A stretch of 64,000 nt of DNA. Origin: Pancytospora philotis (Eukaryota; Microsporidia). This document shows, one piece after another, positions 1 through 9,149 of the stretch. Within the stretch, counting starts at the first letter, position 1. Each line of letters opens with the position of its first letter. Below the pieces are notes generated by a model. It did no database searches. It worked only from the letters and a program-made list of their open reading frames with translations, and had not been told where the DNA came from. A program made the translations under genes and the position numbers. The stretch covers positions 1 through 64,000 of the forward strand of contig JALRLY010000269.1 of the NCBI GenBank assembly GCA_023647555.1, written 5' to 3'.

Positions 1-287
1 CCGCGGATGATGAGTTCTTCGTGCACGACGGCAGGAAGGTGCACGCACTGGCGGGCAGTGAATGGGAAGATGTCTGGGAGACCGGCGCTATAGTCTCCAA
101 CCTGGCCACATGCCCCGGCAAAACTGGGATTGCGTATGGTGCCCCGCGGGGCGAACTCGTGTTTCTGCCGGAGCTGGACCGTCTGAGGCTTACAGAGCAC
201 GGCATAGGCTACGTGTGCGCAAGCCCGAGGGTCTGCGGCAATCTGGCGGTGGGTCTGAGTAGCGGTAAGATAATAATCTGTAGCTAA
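1..287 (+). CDS. C-terminal end of a WD-repeat-like protein (partial)
   Basis: This reading frame is open from the window edge to a TAA at 285-287, so only about the last 95 residues are present and the true start lies upstream. The visible part alternates short hydrophobic strands with Gly/Asp turns and ends in a strand of the form LAVGLSSGKIIICS, which is how the last blade of a beta-propeller (WD40-type) usually looks. No catalytic motif is visible. The propeller reading is inference from pattern only; the parent protein cannot be identified from this fragment. It is convergent with the helicase gene that ends at 393. Confidence 0.5.
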   Translation, partial: ADDEFFVHDGRKVHALAGSEWEDVWETGAIVSNLATCPGKTGIAYGAPRGELVFLPELDRLRLTEHGIGYVCASPRVCGNLAVGLSSGKIIICS

Positions 288-392
288 TAAGCATCCAATC
301 AAGCACACTATGGTAATAAATAGTTTACTGTAGCATGCTCAACCGTAACTGGCAACCACGCAGCACAGACAGCGGTAAAAAGCAATTTAATA

Positions 393-3029
393 TCAAATGT
401 AGAGACTGGGCATGAAGATGATGTCTCGTTTGATTATGGCGCTGGCCTCCGCGAACTTCTGGCCGAGGCCCTCGTCGCCTATCAGGGCCGCGACGTTGAC
501 CATCTCCCTGCAGCACTCCTCGAGCCTCAGGATCAGCCGCACGAACGCGCCCTCCTGGATCCCGTGCTTCGCAACGATCGCGCCCAGACTGTCGCCCGAG
601 CACCAGTCGTGGACGGCGCAGACCATGCCGAAGTTCAGCGGGCTCATCTTCGGGATCTCCAGCGCGCACATCTCGTCGGACAGCCGGCCGTACATCTCTT
701 TGATCGTGTCGACCCGCTCGCGGAACCGCTCGGGGACCTCGAAGTCCTCCTCGTCCCGCGTCTCGTAGACCATCGAGCTGAACAGCGCGATCAGCTCGGA
801 GGGGTCGCAGTCCGCGAAGAAGTTCTCGAGGATCAGCTCCACGACGACGATCTCGTTCACCGTCCGGATCTCCGCGGCGGCGCGCCCCTTGAGCTCGATG
901 AACTGGTCGATGTACCCGTGCGCTCTGAGGAACCGCAGCCGCGCCGAGTACTCGCCGATCTGGATGAGGCTGTTGCGGTCGTACTTCTCCTTGATGTGCC
1001 TTATCTCCCGCTGGACGCGCGCGCTCTCGATGATTTCGTAGTAGTGGGCGCTGAAGTCGGGGCAGGCCAGACAGGCCGCGCCCTCGAGCCGGGCGAGCGC
1101 CTTCCCCAGATCGAGCATCGTCTGCACGTGCTGAATGTCGGTAATGCCGTAGTCCAGCGCTATGGCGTCGCCGCGCACCAGGGCGAACACGTCTCGGAAT
1201 TCCACCGTGCCGGAGCAGCCGGCGGCCACGCGGTCGATGGGGTGCGCGCAGTGGCCCTCGGGTATTCTTGCCCCGTCAGCACAGAGCGTGGTCTGGGTGG
1301 CGAACAGCGGGCCAGCGAGCGCCGTCTGCCTGGGCCCGATGGTGAGCCTGTTCCCATCAATCTGCCTTACCTCCACCGTCGTATTATTTTTTAATATCAG
1401 AGTATCGCCGAGCTTAACGACCTTTTTGATCAGGCTGAAGTTCTCCCTGCAGATGAGGGCCATGCTGGCGAGCATCTCGGCGCAGTCGCCGCACGCGGCG
1501 CAGCTGAAGGGCCTGACCGCCTCGAGCCGCCCGAGCCGCAGCATGTCCTCGGTGGCGCCCTTCTGCGCCCCGTGCTCCTTGAAGCTGTTGCGCATGAGCT
1601 CCTCCACCTCGATGTTGCTGCGGAAGGCCATCAGGATGAGCGAGAAGCTGAGCTTGAACTGCGAGCTCAGGTTGTAGGGCGTGCCGGTGATCATCCGCTT
1701 GATCGACTCGATCGGGTGCATCTTCTGGTCGGCGATGAGCACCGTCCCCACCCGGTCCATCCCGCGGCGCCCGGCGCGCCCGCTCATCTGGATGAACTCG
1801 GCGGGCGTGAGGAAGCGCTGCGCGCCGCAGTCCATCTTCGTGACGCTGAGGAACGCGCAGCACTTCGCGGGCATGTTGACGCCCATCGCGAAGGTCTCGG
1901 TGGCGATGAGGATCTTGACGAGGTTGGAGGCGAAGAGGAGCTCGATGCACTCCTTGACGAACGGCAGCAGCCCACCGTGGTGCACGGCCACGCCGCGCGC
2001 CGCCTGCTGCTTCATCGCGAGCACCTGCGGGAGGAAGCGGTCCTGCTCGGAGAGCGCGCCGAACGCCTGCTCGAGGAACGCCGCGATCTTCTTCTTCTCG
2101 GCCGGGCTGGTCAGGTCGAGCAGCTGCAGCGTCTTGCCGTACTCCTCGCAGGCGCGCTTCGAGAAGCTGAAGAAGATGGCGGGCAGCAGGCGGCGGTTCG
2201 CGATGTAGTTGCCGAGGTCGGACACGCTGAAGCGGCGCTTCGGCCGCACCTTGCCGGAGAACACGCCGAGCGGCGCGGCGAAGTTGCTCGGCGCGTGGCC
2301 GTCGCGCGGCCGGTCGTCGAGCCGGTACGCGTCCGAGTCGCAGTACACGGCGAACTCGAGCGGCACTGCGCGCTTGTTGGTGGAGATCACGTAGACGCAC
2401 TCGCGCCGCGTGCGCCCCACCCACTCGCCGAACTCCAGCGCGTTGGGGATCGTCGCGCTCAGGAACACCATCGAGACGTGGCGCGGCATCATTATGATCG
2501 CCTCCTCCCACACCACGCCGCGGTCCGCATCGTTGATGTAGTGCACCTCGTCGAAGATGACGTACTCGGTGTCGCGCAGCACGTCCGAGTTCCGGTACAC
2601 CATGTTGCGGAGGATCTCCGTGGTCATGATGAGGCACTGCGCGTCGGGATTCACCTGCACGTCGCCGGTTATCAGCCCCACGTCGGCGAACTTGTGCTTG
2701 AAGTCGTAGAACTTCTGGTTGCTCAGCGCCTTGATCGGGCTCGTGTATATCACGCGCGTGCCGTTCTTCTCGGCGCGGAACACCGCGTACTCGGCGACGA
2801 GCGTCTTGCCCGAGCTCGTGTGCGCCGCGACGAAGGTCGGCTTGTTCTGGCTCAGGAAGTAGAAGGACTGCTTCTGGAACACGTCGGGCCGGAAGTCGAC
2901 CTTGAGGATCGACTCGTCGACCCTTGCGGCGTAGTCCGCCGGCACCCAGTCCTGCTTGATGAGCACGGCGTGCCGCTCGGTCTCGAGCGCGCCGCGGAGC
3001 GTCGTCGTGTCGAAGCTGCTGGCGGCCAT
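393..3029 (-). CDS. SKI2: Ski2-like DExH-box RNA helicase (Ski2/Mtr4 family)
   Basis: An 878-residue superfamily 2 RNA helicase that would feed RNA to the exosome. Walker A (AHTSSGKT) is at residues 69-76, the DEVH box at about 160-163, SATIPN at about 191, and the C-terminal RecA lobe has HHGG, ATETFAMG and QMSGRAGRRG. The DEVHYINDADRG and AVHHGGLLP segments and the Gly-rich start of motif I resemble Ski2 more than Mtr4, but the protein is shorter than either (usually about 1,000-1,300 residues), so the insertion (arch) domain is probably reduced and the split is not certain. The start is the ATG preceded by GGCCC. Exosome subunits Rrp4 (6 kb) and Rrp41 (16 kb) lie nearby, consistent with cytoplasmic 3'-5' mRNA decay or nuclear surveillance. 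Confidence 0.85.
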   Translation of the reverse strand: MAASSFDTTTLRGALETERHAVLIKQDWVPADYAARVDESILKVDFRPDVFQKQSFYFLSQNKPTFVAAHTSSGKTLVAEYAVFRAEKNGTRVIYTSPIKALSNQKFYDFKHKFADVGLITGDVQVNPDAQCLIMTTEILRNMVYRNSDVLRDTEYVIFDEVHYINDADRGVVWEEAIIMMPRHVSMVFLSATIPNALEFGEWVGRTRRECVYVISTNKRAVPLEFAVYCDSDAYRLDDRPRDGHAPSNFAAPLGVFSGKVRPKRRFSVSDLGNYIANRRLLPAIFFSFSKRACEEYGKTLQLLDLTSPAEKKKIAAFLEQAFGALSEQDRFLPQVLAMKQQAARGVAVHHGGLLPFVKECIELLFASNLVKILIATETFAMGVNMPAKCCAFLSVTKMDCGAQRFLTPAEFIQMSGRAGRRGMDRVGTVLIADQKMHPIESIKRMITGTPYNLSSQFKLSFSLILMAFRSNIEVEELMRNSFKEHGAQKGATEDMLRLGRLEAVRPFSCAACGDCAEMLASMALICRENFSLIKKVVKLGDTLILKNNTTVEVRQIDGNRLTIGPRQTALAGPLFATQTTLCADGARIPEGHCAHPIDRVAAGCSGTVEFRDVFALVRGDAIALDYGITDIQHVQTMLDLGKALARLEGAACLACPDFSAHYYEIIESARVQREIRHIKEKYDRNSLIQIGEYSARLRFLRAHGYIDQFIELKGRAAAEIRTVNEIVVVELILENFFADCDPSELIALFSSMVYETRDEEDFEVPERFRERVDTIKEMYGRLSDEMCALEIPKMSPLNFGMVCAVHDWCSGDSLGAIVAKHGIQEGAFVRLILRLEECCREMVNVAALIGDEGLGQKFAEASAIIKRDIIFMPSLYI

Positions 3030-3158
3030 GGGCCGGCGGGCCGCGCTGCAAAAAACCGGAAGTGCAGCGGCGGAAAGGAATGGCGCGGTACGCAGCGTAT
3101 GCGGGATGGAATCATCGTAACTGAATTTAGTGCTGTAAAAAGGCAGCCTGCGGCCATT

Positions 3159-4802
3159 TCATCGCAGGCCCAGGTCCATCTCTTCGGAAACGCCTCTGAG
3201 AAACGCGGCGAATTCGGCGCGCATCATAAACTGCTTGGACTTGCTCTTGAAGCCCTTGTACTTCAGCGTGATCTGCGCGGCGAGCCCGCCGAGCCCGGTG
3301 GCGGCGGCGTCGCTGCTCGCCAGCACGAAGCTGTCGTAGTAGTCGTGGCGGCGCCCGACGAGGAACTCGCGGACCCGCAGCTTGAACCCGCCGATGTCGG
3401 CCGGGCTCAGCGTCGGCGGGATGCCCACGCTGAACACCAGCTTCTTCTCGGGCGCCTTCGAGATGTTGACGATGGTCTTGCGCCAGAGGTCGCTGTTGAG
3501 GATCTTGATCTTGCCGCCGTTCGCGCAGAGGAAGGACGTGGAGGCCACGCCGATGCTGTGCACGGTCAGCGCGTCGCTGCCGACGAGCACGTCGTCGCCG
3601 ATGTCAAACTGGTGGCTGAGCAGCATGACGAAGTTCCTGACGGACTCGTTGAGGACGCCGCTGGCGATGAAGTTCAGCGCGAGCGTCGACGAGAGCGCGA
3701 GCGCAAGCAGCTCCCTGAAGCTCGTGCCGAAGACGACGAACCAGACGATGACGAGCACAAAGAACGCGAAGGCGTAGAGGAAGTTCCCGACCATGCGCAC
3801 GAAGTGGCGGGCGTTGGCCAGCGAGCGCTGCAGCACCTCCCGGCTCCTGTAGAAGTACAGCACGCCCTCTCTGAATGTTTTGCGGTCGATGCTACGGCTG
3901 CCTTCCGTGCTGAAGTAGTTGTGCGCCTCCGCGGCCGCTCTGTCCGAGTTGAAGATCGCCGCGAACTCGGCGAAGGAGAGCGCCTCGCCGTCCGCAGCCG
4001 CCCTCGTAAAGGTGTCCCGCGCAAGCGTCATGGCGTCCTTCTTCGTCAAGACAGCGGGCCGCAGGATCCTGGCCAGCAGCGGCCATCCGGCCCTGTCGTC
4101 CGTGCGCGGGGCGTGCTCTTCGCCCCGTTTGCAGCACGCGTCGATGTGGAAAAGGTCGGGGCAGCCCGGCGCGCTGTCGTCGCCGCCCGAGGACTCTGTT
4201 ATCCCGTAGCAGAAGCGCTTGAGCGCTCGGAGCAGCGCTTCGGTCTTGCCGACCTCGTTGATTTTGCTGCGCAGCGCCTTGCGGATGAAGAAGCGCTCGA
4301 AGCCGTCGACGGCCCAGACGCTGAGAGCGTAAGCGGCGGCTGTTATTGCGCAGCACAGGAGTGCGTTTTTGCATGGGCTGTAAGCGCCGCGCAGCTCATC
4401 CTCCACAATGCCTATGTTGATGTAGCCGAGGCTGGTCCACGCGAGTACTGTCAGGAACTGCCGCATCCGCCACACCCGCCGGCAGAGCGCAGCACCGGTA
4501 ATCTGCGCAGCTACGCCTTTCAGAATGCGTGTAGTATAATCCAACACCAACAGGGCACCTACGAATACTATAAGAGCATTGAGGATGGTGTTCAAATTGC
4601 CGCGCCCGGTGCTGCGGACGAGGCTGCTGACCAGTCGGAGGCAGAGCAGCACCGGAACGACGACGTGCGCCGCGCCTACGAGCTTCTCGTAGACCCCGGC
4701 CATCATGTGCGGCTTGGGCTCTTCTACGGCGATGGCGTCGTCCTCGTTTGTTCCGTCGTACTGGAACCAATCGAAGCCGTCGGACGGCGCCTTCGGATGC
4801 AT
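3159..4802 (-). CDS. MscS-family mechanosensitive ion channel (eukaryotic/fungal type)
   Basis: A 547-residue membrane protein counted from the ATG at 4802; an upstream in-frame GTG at 4883 is less likely. The N-terminal half has at least four hydrophobic segments. A central stretch (about residues 290-320, with ...DRAAAEAHNYFSTEG...) looks like a decayed EF-hand of the kind found between the membrane parts of fungal Msy1/Msy2 channels. The MscS core follows: a pore-lining Ala/Ser/Leu helix, then FDIGDDVLVG and KILNSDLW, matching the family's HPxDxGDxV and PNS positions. It is expected to release osmotic pressure at the plasma or ER membrane. Microsporidia are known to retain MscS channels, some of fungal and some of bacterial type; this one looks fungal. 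The family is clear; localisation is inferred. Confidence 0.82.
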   Translation of the reverse strand: MHPKAPSDGFDWFQYDGTNEDDAIAVEEPKPHMMAGVYEKLVGAAHVVVPVLLCLRLVSSLVRSTGRGNLNTILNALIVFVGALLVLDYTTRILKGVAAQITGAALCRRVWRMRQFLTVLAWTSLGYINIGIVEDELRGAYSPCKNALLCCAITAAAYALSVWAVDGFERFFIRKALRSKINEVGKTEALLRALKRFCYGITESSGGDDSAPGCPDLFHIDACCKRGEEHAPRTDDRAGWPLLARILRPAVLTKKDAMTLARDTFTRAAADGEALSFAEFAAIFNSDRAAAEAHNYFSTEGSRSIDRKTFREGVLYFYRSREVLQRSLANARHFVRMVGNFLYAFAFFVLVIVWFVVFGTSFRELLALALSSTLALNFIASGVLNESVRNFVMLLSHQFDIGDDVLVGSDALTVHSIGVASTSFLCANGGKIKILNSDLWRKTIVNISKAPEKKLVFSVGIPPTLSPADIGGFKLRVREFLVGRRHDYYDSFVLASSDAAATGLGGLAAQITLKYKGFKSKSKQFMMRAEFAAFLRGVSEEMDLGLR

Positions 4803-5226
4803 GCAGCGGGCGCCCTTGGTGGTTTTAATACGGTCATGTAAAACAGCGCCCGTGAATGGCGGCCTATGGCTGGGTGGTTTCACATGTTGTCAGAGATCAA
4901 ATTTGGCCTGCAGGATGCGCCCTGATTGAGTAAACACTGCAGTTCGTTTAATTTGTAGTACTGCTTTCGCTATCGTGTGCTGATGCAGCGCCTGGCTGGC
5001 CTCCGAATGGCGCAGCACTTGCTTCAGGCACGCCAAATGGTTATTCTGTTAAAGTTAAGCAGTGCCTTTAGAGGACGTATGTAATCAATTATCTGAATCA
5101 AACAGCTGGTTATTTATTTTTAGCAGATACTAGCGTCTAAAAGCCCCAGGACTGCTGTGCAGCCCATTTTCTACATAAATCGTGCCCGCCAGTCCCAACT
5201 GTACGACCCAGACGAACGCAGACAAC
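4803..5226. other. Intergenic region without recognised gene
   Basis: About 420 bp between the divergent MscS start and the Rad10 stop. It is more AT-rich than its neighbours. I see no ATG-led frame of useful length, no tRNA arm pattern and no strong repeat. Confidence 0.5.
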
Positions 5227-5793
5227 CTACTTCTTGAAGGGCATCTTCAGATACTCTATGATCCCCGAGGCCTTGGTGCTCCCGATTCCCTTGATGGACG
5301 AGAGGCTGCCGAGGTCCGCACGCAGCAGGTCAGCGATGCCGGGGTAGGCGGCGCGTATCGCCGCGCTGTCGGTCTTGTTGATGCTCGGGAACGACTCCAC
5401 AAAGCCCGCGTACCCGGGCGTCTTCTTGCGGATCGCCATCGAGGTCCGCCGCTTGGCCATGTCGAGCCCGCGCAGGTACAGCGAGCACTCCTCGTTGCTG
5501 CGGCAGGCTACGATCGTGAGCGGGACGGTCCTGTACAGCTCGCGGAGGGCGAGCATGCAGTTCGGCACGTCCACCAGGACCATGAGCACGTTGAGCGCGG
5601 TCTTCTTGAGCCGGTTGATTCGTTTGTAGATGTACTCCGGCCGGCATGCGTGGAACTTCAGACTCAGAAAAAGGACCGAGGAGCTGTGGTTGATGACGTA
5701 GTCTGCCGATGTATCCGCGTCGTAGTACCAGCACGCGGCGTTGAGGTAGCTCAGGACGCCGTTGCCCCTCTGCACCTCCGAGACCTGTATCAT
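5227..5793 (-). CDS. RAD10: Rad10/ERCC1 DNA repair endonuclease subunit
   Basis: A 188-residue protein, non-catalytic partner of the Rad1/XPF nuclease in nucleotide excision repair. The central domain reads GNGVLSYLNAACW...DYVINHSSSVLFLSLKFH...PEYIYKRI, which follows ERCC1's GNPVL...DYVLG...ALFLSLRYH...PDYI order closely. The C-terminus has the helix-hairpin-helix pattern LSSIKGIGSTKASGIIEYL used for DNA binding and XPF pairing. As in other ERCC1 proteins there is no ERKxxxD nuclease motif. I chose the ATG at 5793 because it is preceded by GCCACCC, like other starts here; an upstream in-frame start at 5868 would add 25 low-complexity residues. XPD at 23 kb belongs to the same pathway. Confidence 0.9.
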   Translation of the reverse strand: MIQVSEVQRGNGVLSYLNAACWYYDADTSADYVINHSSSVLFLSLKFHACRPEYIYKRINRLKKTALNVLMVLVDVPNCMLALRELYRTVPLTIVACRSNEECSLYLRGLDMAKRRTSMAIRKKTPGYAGFVESFPSINKTDSAAIRAAYPGIADLLRADLGSLSSIKGIGSTKASGIIEYLKMPFKK

Positions 5794-5909
5794 GGGTGGC
5801 AAGGAGAAGGCGTTGAAAACCCGCTCATCAACAGAGTGCGCACGCGGCGGCAAAAGAGCAATCCACACCGAATAAGTTTATTGTGCGCCAACACCAGCGG
5901 AGCTGTAAA

Positions 5910-6575
5910 TCAAAAAGCATCCATAATCTGCGCCATGTCTATCCGGCTCTGCTGCAGCGCCAGCTCCTGTATCCTAATACGCAGCGCCGCCGCTTTTCTG
6001 TAGCCCTCCGGCTCCTCGGCGAGCACGGATATCCAGATGTAGCCGTTGCTGCCCACGATCGCCTCGATCCCGTCCTTGCACAGGAACTTGGTCTTCAGCG
6101 GCACCAGCAGAAACTGCGGGATCGCGATGAGCAGGCCGTTGGTGAGCCGTCTGTACTTCTCGTTGCGCGTGTGGAGCGCAGCCGCGCCGCTCTTCGCGAC
6201 CTTCTGCACCTCGCACACGAGCAGGTCGTCCACGTCGAAGAACGTGCGCATGTTCATCTCGTCCGCCTCGAGCTTCCGCCGCTGCATGACGCCGGGCAGG
6301 TTGATCGCGCTGAGGCTCAGCGTGGTGTCCACGCGCGCGTTCGCGTCGATCTTCCACTTCTTGTTGAAGATCTGCGTGACGCGCCCGATCAGCACGTCGC
6401 CGATCTCGGGCGCGTACTGGAACGCGAAGACCGGGTTGACCGTGATCAGCTTGTTGATCTGCTTCGCGTGGCCGCAGTACGTCGACGTGATGGTGGATCC
6501 GGCGAGGTTGGTGCCGTGGCCCTTGATGAAGCCCTCCGCCTGGCAGATCGGCTGGCCGGGTAGCAGCAGCGCCAT
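5910..6575 (-). CDS. RRP4: Exosome RNA-binding subunit Rrp4
   Basis: A 221-residue S1/KH cap subunit of the RNA exosome. An N-terminal domain contains GFIKGHGTNLAG (family: GFMRGHGTY), followed by an S1 domain with PEIGDVLIGRVTQIFNKKWKID, the LSLSAINLPG turn, and LHTRNEKYRRLTNG. A KH-like end contains GIEAIVGSNGYIWIS, matching the NNGFIWI motif of EXOSC2. The length is slightly under that of fungal Rrp4, with the C-terminal tail trimmed. The ATG is preceded by AATTTTTCACCC, a typical start context in this window. It would form the RNA entry pore above the RNase PH ring that includes Rrp41 (encoded at 16 kb). Confidence 0.92.
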   Translation of the reverse strand: MALLLPGQPICQAEGFIKGHGTNLAGSTITSTYCGHAKQINKLITVNPVFAFQYAPEIGDVLIGRVTQIFNKKWKIDANARVDTTLSLSAINLPGVMQRRKLEADEMNMRTFFDVDDLLVCEVQKVAKSGAAALHTRNEKYRRLTNGLLIAIPQFLLVPLKTKFLCKDGIEAIVGSNGYIWISVLAEEPEGYRKAAALRIRIQELALQQSRIDMAQIMDAF

Positions 6576-6580
6576 GGGTG

Positions 6581-6587
6581 AAAAATT
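6581..6587 (-). promoter_or_regulatory. AATTTTT block upstream of Rrp4
   Basis: AT block ending 6 nt before the Rrp4 ATG and followed by CACCC. It is one of many similar blocks in this window and probably acts in transcription start or translation start choice. Confidence 0.5.
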
Positions 6588-6749
6588 CCCGGCTGTTGAA
6601 AGTGTGCGTAGTGTAAAGCGGGTCTTAAATAGTGGAAGAACAGCACAGTTGTAAAAATTATCGAATCATTAGACCACAGTCTCATTCCAATAGCATACAA
6701 TGAAAAAAGCGTGATTTCAGAGATTTAATTAGTTGCGTGGCGGCGCGCA

Positions 6750-7622
6750 CTAGGCAGAGGCGTTCTTGGTGTAGATTCCGAGGCCGGCCTCGACGCTCTC
6801 GCGCAGGATCTGCACATCGGAGTCGAGGTACTGCCGGAGCACCGCGACGCAGCGCGGCGTGCCGATGTTGCCGAGCGCCTCCGCCGCCTCGTGCCGGACT
6901 ATGTCCATCTCGTCCGGGTTCTCGAGCACCTCCACGAGCGCGTCCACGGAGTGCTCGTTCTCCATCTGCCCGAACACGTAGGCGATCTCGTGGCGCAGCA
7001 GATCAGAGGGGTCGTTGAAGCCCGCGGCGAGCACGTCCACGGCCTCCCGGGTGTTCAGATCGCGCAGGTAGAAGATGGCCTGGTACTTCTCGACGAGGCC
7101 GCCGCGCAGGAACTTCTCCACGGCCGCCTCGAAGCTGCCGGTGTGCGGGAAGGCCGGGTCGCGCGTCCCGAACTGCCCGACCATCTGCTGGTCCGCGCCG
7201 GACTCGGCCAGCTTGCGCACGGCGAGGACGGCCGACTCGCGCACGATGGCGCAGTCCGACGCGGCGAACGCCTCGATCTCCGGGATCAGCGCGGCGTCCT
7301 CGAAGTTCCCGAGCGCCTCGATGGCCTCGTGGCGCACGATCCCGCTGACGCCCTCGTCGCGCGCGACGGCCAGCAGGAACGGCACCGAGTTGGGCTGCTT
7401 CATCTGCCCCAGGATGTAGGCGACTTCGTGGTCCTGCAGCACGGACGAGTGCGAGAGGCAGTGCTCGAGGCAGTGCGCCGCCGCCGGCGAGTCCAGCGAC
7501 TTGAGGTAGAAGAGCGCGTCCATCTTCGTGGCGATGGCCACGTCCGCCGACCGGGCGTTCTCGACCGCGCGCCGCATTTCCGCGGTGATCTCGTAGTCCG
7601 CAGTGCTGAGGCAGCCGCTCAT
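6750..7622 (-). CDS. LIA1: Deoxyhypusine hydroxylase (HEAT-repeat, Lia1/DOHH)
   Basis: A 290-residue HEAT-repeat metalloenzyme that hydroxylates deoxyhypusine on eIF5A, the last step of hypusine formation. All four di-iron His-Glu pairs are visible in order: QDHEVAYILGQ, VRHEAIEALGN, LRHEIAYVFGQ and VRHEAAEALGN. The two halves of the protein are symmetric, as in the human and yeast enzymes, and the length is near normal. The start ATG is preceded by TAAATTTTTAACGCT. Deoxyhypusine synthase and eIF5A should be elsewhere in the genome. The intact metal ligands argue for an active enzyme. Confidence 0.94.
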   Translation of the reverse strand: MSGCLSTADYEITAEMRRAVENARSADVAIATKMDALFYLKSLDSPAAAHCLEHCLSHSSVLQDHEVAYILGQMKQPNSVPFLLAVARDEGVSGIVRHEAIEALGNFEDAALIPEIEAFAASDCAIVRESAVLAVRKLAESGADQQMVGQFGTRDPAFPHTGSFEAAVEKFLRGGLVEKYQAIFYLRDLNTREAVDVLAAGFNDPSDLLRHEIAYVFGQMENEHSVDALVEVLENPDEMDIVRHEAAEALGNIGTPRCVAVLRQYLDSDVQILRESVEAGLGIYTKNASA

Positions 7623-7628
7623 AGCGTT

Positions 7629-7636
7629 AAAAATTT
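7629..7636 (-). promoter_or_regulatory. AAATTTTT block upstream of deoxyhypusine hydroxylase
   Basis: An AAATTTTT block ends about 6 nt before the ATG at 7622. It shares sequence and position with blocks before other genes in the window. Confidence 0.5.
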
Positions 7637-7851
7637 ACCGGGTATTTAAACGGCGGAAGCAGCGGGCGGGCGCGCAAGAGCGACCAGACTGGTGCTCTTA
7701 TTACGATAAAGCCGGTGTCCGTTTGAAATGACACGCACTTCAATAAGTCTTAATTTGATTAGGCTCGCCTACGATATGTTGTTAGGCGAGCCACAGCGTT
7801 TATCATGTCGATGACAGCAGCGCGCAGATGCCAGTAATTTACTCAAAGTGC

Positions 7852-8514
7852 TCAGAGAAGCGACAGGACGTACTTGCGCGTGAGCAGGATGGTGAAGCAC
7901 AGGTTCGCCGCGATCGTCAGCAGGTGGAAGATCTCGTGGTACCCGAAGGTCAGCGGCAGCGGGTCGGGCCGCTCGAGCCCGTAGACCACGCCGCCGACCA
8001 GGTAGAGCGCGGCGCCGAGCGCGATCAGCAGCTTGTCGGTGCCCTCGCAGGCGGCGAGGATCTTGTAGAACGGCACGAGCACGAAGCCGTGCGCGATGTA
8101 GACGACGAGGTCGAAGATGTTGTCCAGCCGGTTGAGGATCAGGATCTTGAGGATGCCCACGAGCGACACGGCCCACGAGACCTTGATGGCGAGCCGCGCG
8201 AGCGGGAACGCGGCGGTGTCGATGAGGCTGATGATGACGGATGTCTGCGTGCCGCTGATCAGGATGAAGATGCAGATGTGGTCGAGGTGCTGCATGAACC
8301 TGCGCATCCGCGGGCGCCACGCGCGGGTGTGGTAGGCGGAGCTGATGCCGAACTGCAGCAGCTGGCTGATCAGGTAGATCAGCAGGCTGAGGTTGAACTT
8401 GTAGAGCGTCGCGGAGACCGCGTACAGCGCGGATGAGAGGACGGTGCACGCGAACGCGAAGCCGTGGAGGACCCCGCGGTATTTTGGCTTGATCAGTATT
8501 TCCTGCTTGTCCAT
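7852..8514 (-). CDS. PAQR / hemolysin III-family seven-TM protein
   Basis: A 220-residue integral membrane protein with about seven hydrophobic helices. Three conserved family sites are visible: SAYHTR after the second helix, the Asp/His of QHLDH in the third, and the C-terminal FGYHEIFHL, which together form the zinc-hydrolase-like site of PAQR proteins (adiponectin receptors, yeast Izh, bacterial hemolysin III). The short N terminus and overall length are closer to the hemolysin III/YqfA branch than to the longer adiponectin receptors. Family members act in lipid or ceramide signalling and zinc homeostasis; the role here is not known. The ATG is preceded by CCACCC. Confidence 0.85.
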   Translation of the reverse strand: MDKQEILIKPKYRGVLHGFAFACTVLSSALYAVSATLYKFNLSLLIYLISQLLQFGISSAYHTRAWRPRMRRFMQHLDHICIFILISGTQTSVIISLIDTAAFPLARLAIKVSWAVSLVGILKILILNRLDNIFDLVVYIAHGFVLVPFYKILAACEGTDKLLIALGAALYLVGGVVYGLERPDPLPLTFGYHEIFHLLTIAANLCFTILLTRKYVLSLL

Positions 8515-9132
8515 GGGTGGTGCGTCGCGGCAGCCTAAAAGTGATCAAACAGGCGCAATGCCCGCTGCGCGGGAAAAGGCCCAGCCGGCCCTGGGCTGCC
8601 AAGATCGGCGGTGGATGGTTGCGGGCTAGCTGTGCCGAGCTTACAACCACCCTATGTGCGCGTACAGCTCGTTTATTGCTGACGTGGAGATGATCGTTGA
8701 TGCTACGTGTGTGGGCGCGCACGGTGATTGCGTATTGCCAAAATTGAATGTTATGCTGGCCGCTGTATTGCCGGGCAGCCGTGGGCGGCGGTTTTGGAAA
8801 TCTCGACAAGCGTGTTGGGGGATTTTAGAGTGAGGCGCTGCGTATCGGCAGTCTTTCACTAAAGGGGCTGTGCACAATCGTGCAAGCAGTACTAGTAAGA
8901 AGCAGCGGAGAGCTGACACTGCTGCTTAGTCAACTGGCGTATCTGAAAGCACCGAACCCACTCGGCGCAGCTGTTTTTTGCGGCAGCGCAGAAGCGACGG
9001 GGAAGGAGCAGAGCGCCGGACAAAAAATAGAAAAATGCGGACGGCGCAGAAATGATACTATGCACACCAGCCGGCAGCCCCCGCGCGCCGGTCCGTGCGT
9101 GCGCGGCCCGCTTACAATTAACAATGAATTGT
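8515..9132. other. Intergenic region without recognised gene
   Basis: About 620 bp between the divergent PAQR and ISWI genes. One minus-strand frame (8641-8919) could give 92 residues with a hydrophobic N terminus, but it opens with GTG and has no family resemblance. Otherwise I see nothing. Confidence 0.5.
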
Positions 9133-9140
9133 AAAATTTT
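9133..9140 (+). promoter_or_regulatory. AAAATTTT block upstream of ISWI gene
   Basis: AAAATTTT lies 10 nt before the ATG at 9150, followed by ATTAGCCCC; this is one of the clearest examples of the AAATTTT-CCC-ATG start context. Confidence 0.55.
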
Positions 9141-9149
9141 ATTAGCCCC

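Noticed and set aside
1572..4841. A 1,089-residue plus-strand open frame across the helicase and MscS genes
   Set aside because: It is the antisense of two well supported genes; the strong GC bias at third positions removes stop codons from the opposite strand. Its translation is low complexity (many Glu, Val, Arg, Leu) with no domain.
5100..5226. Possible tRNA or RNA gene before Rad10
   Set aside because: No paired arms or polymerase III box could be found.
8641..8919. 92-residue minus-strand frame with a hydrophobic start
   Set aside because: Opens with GTG, no start signal, no recognisable domain.
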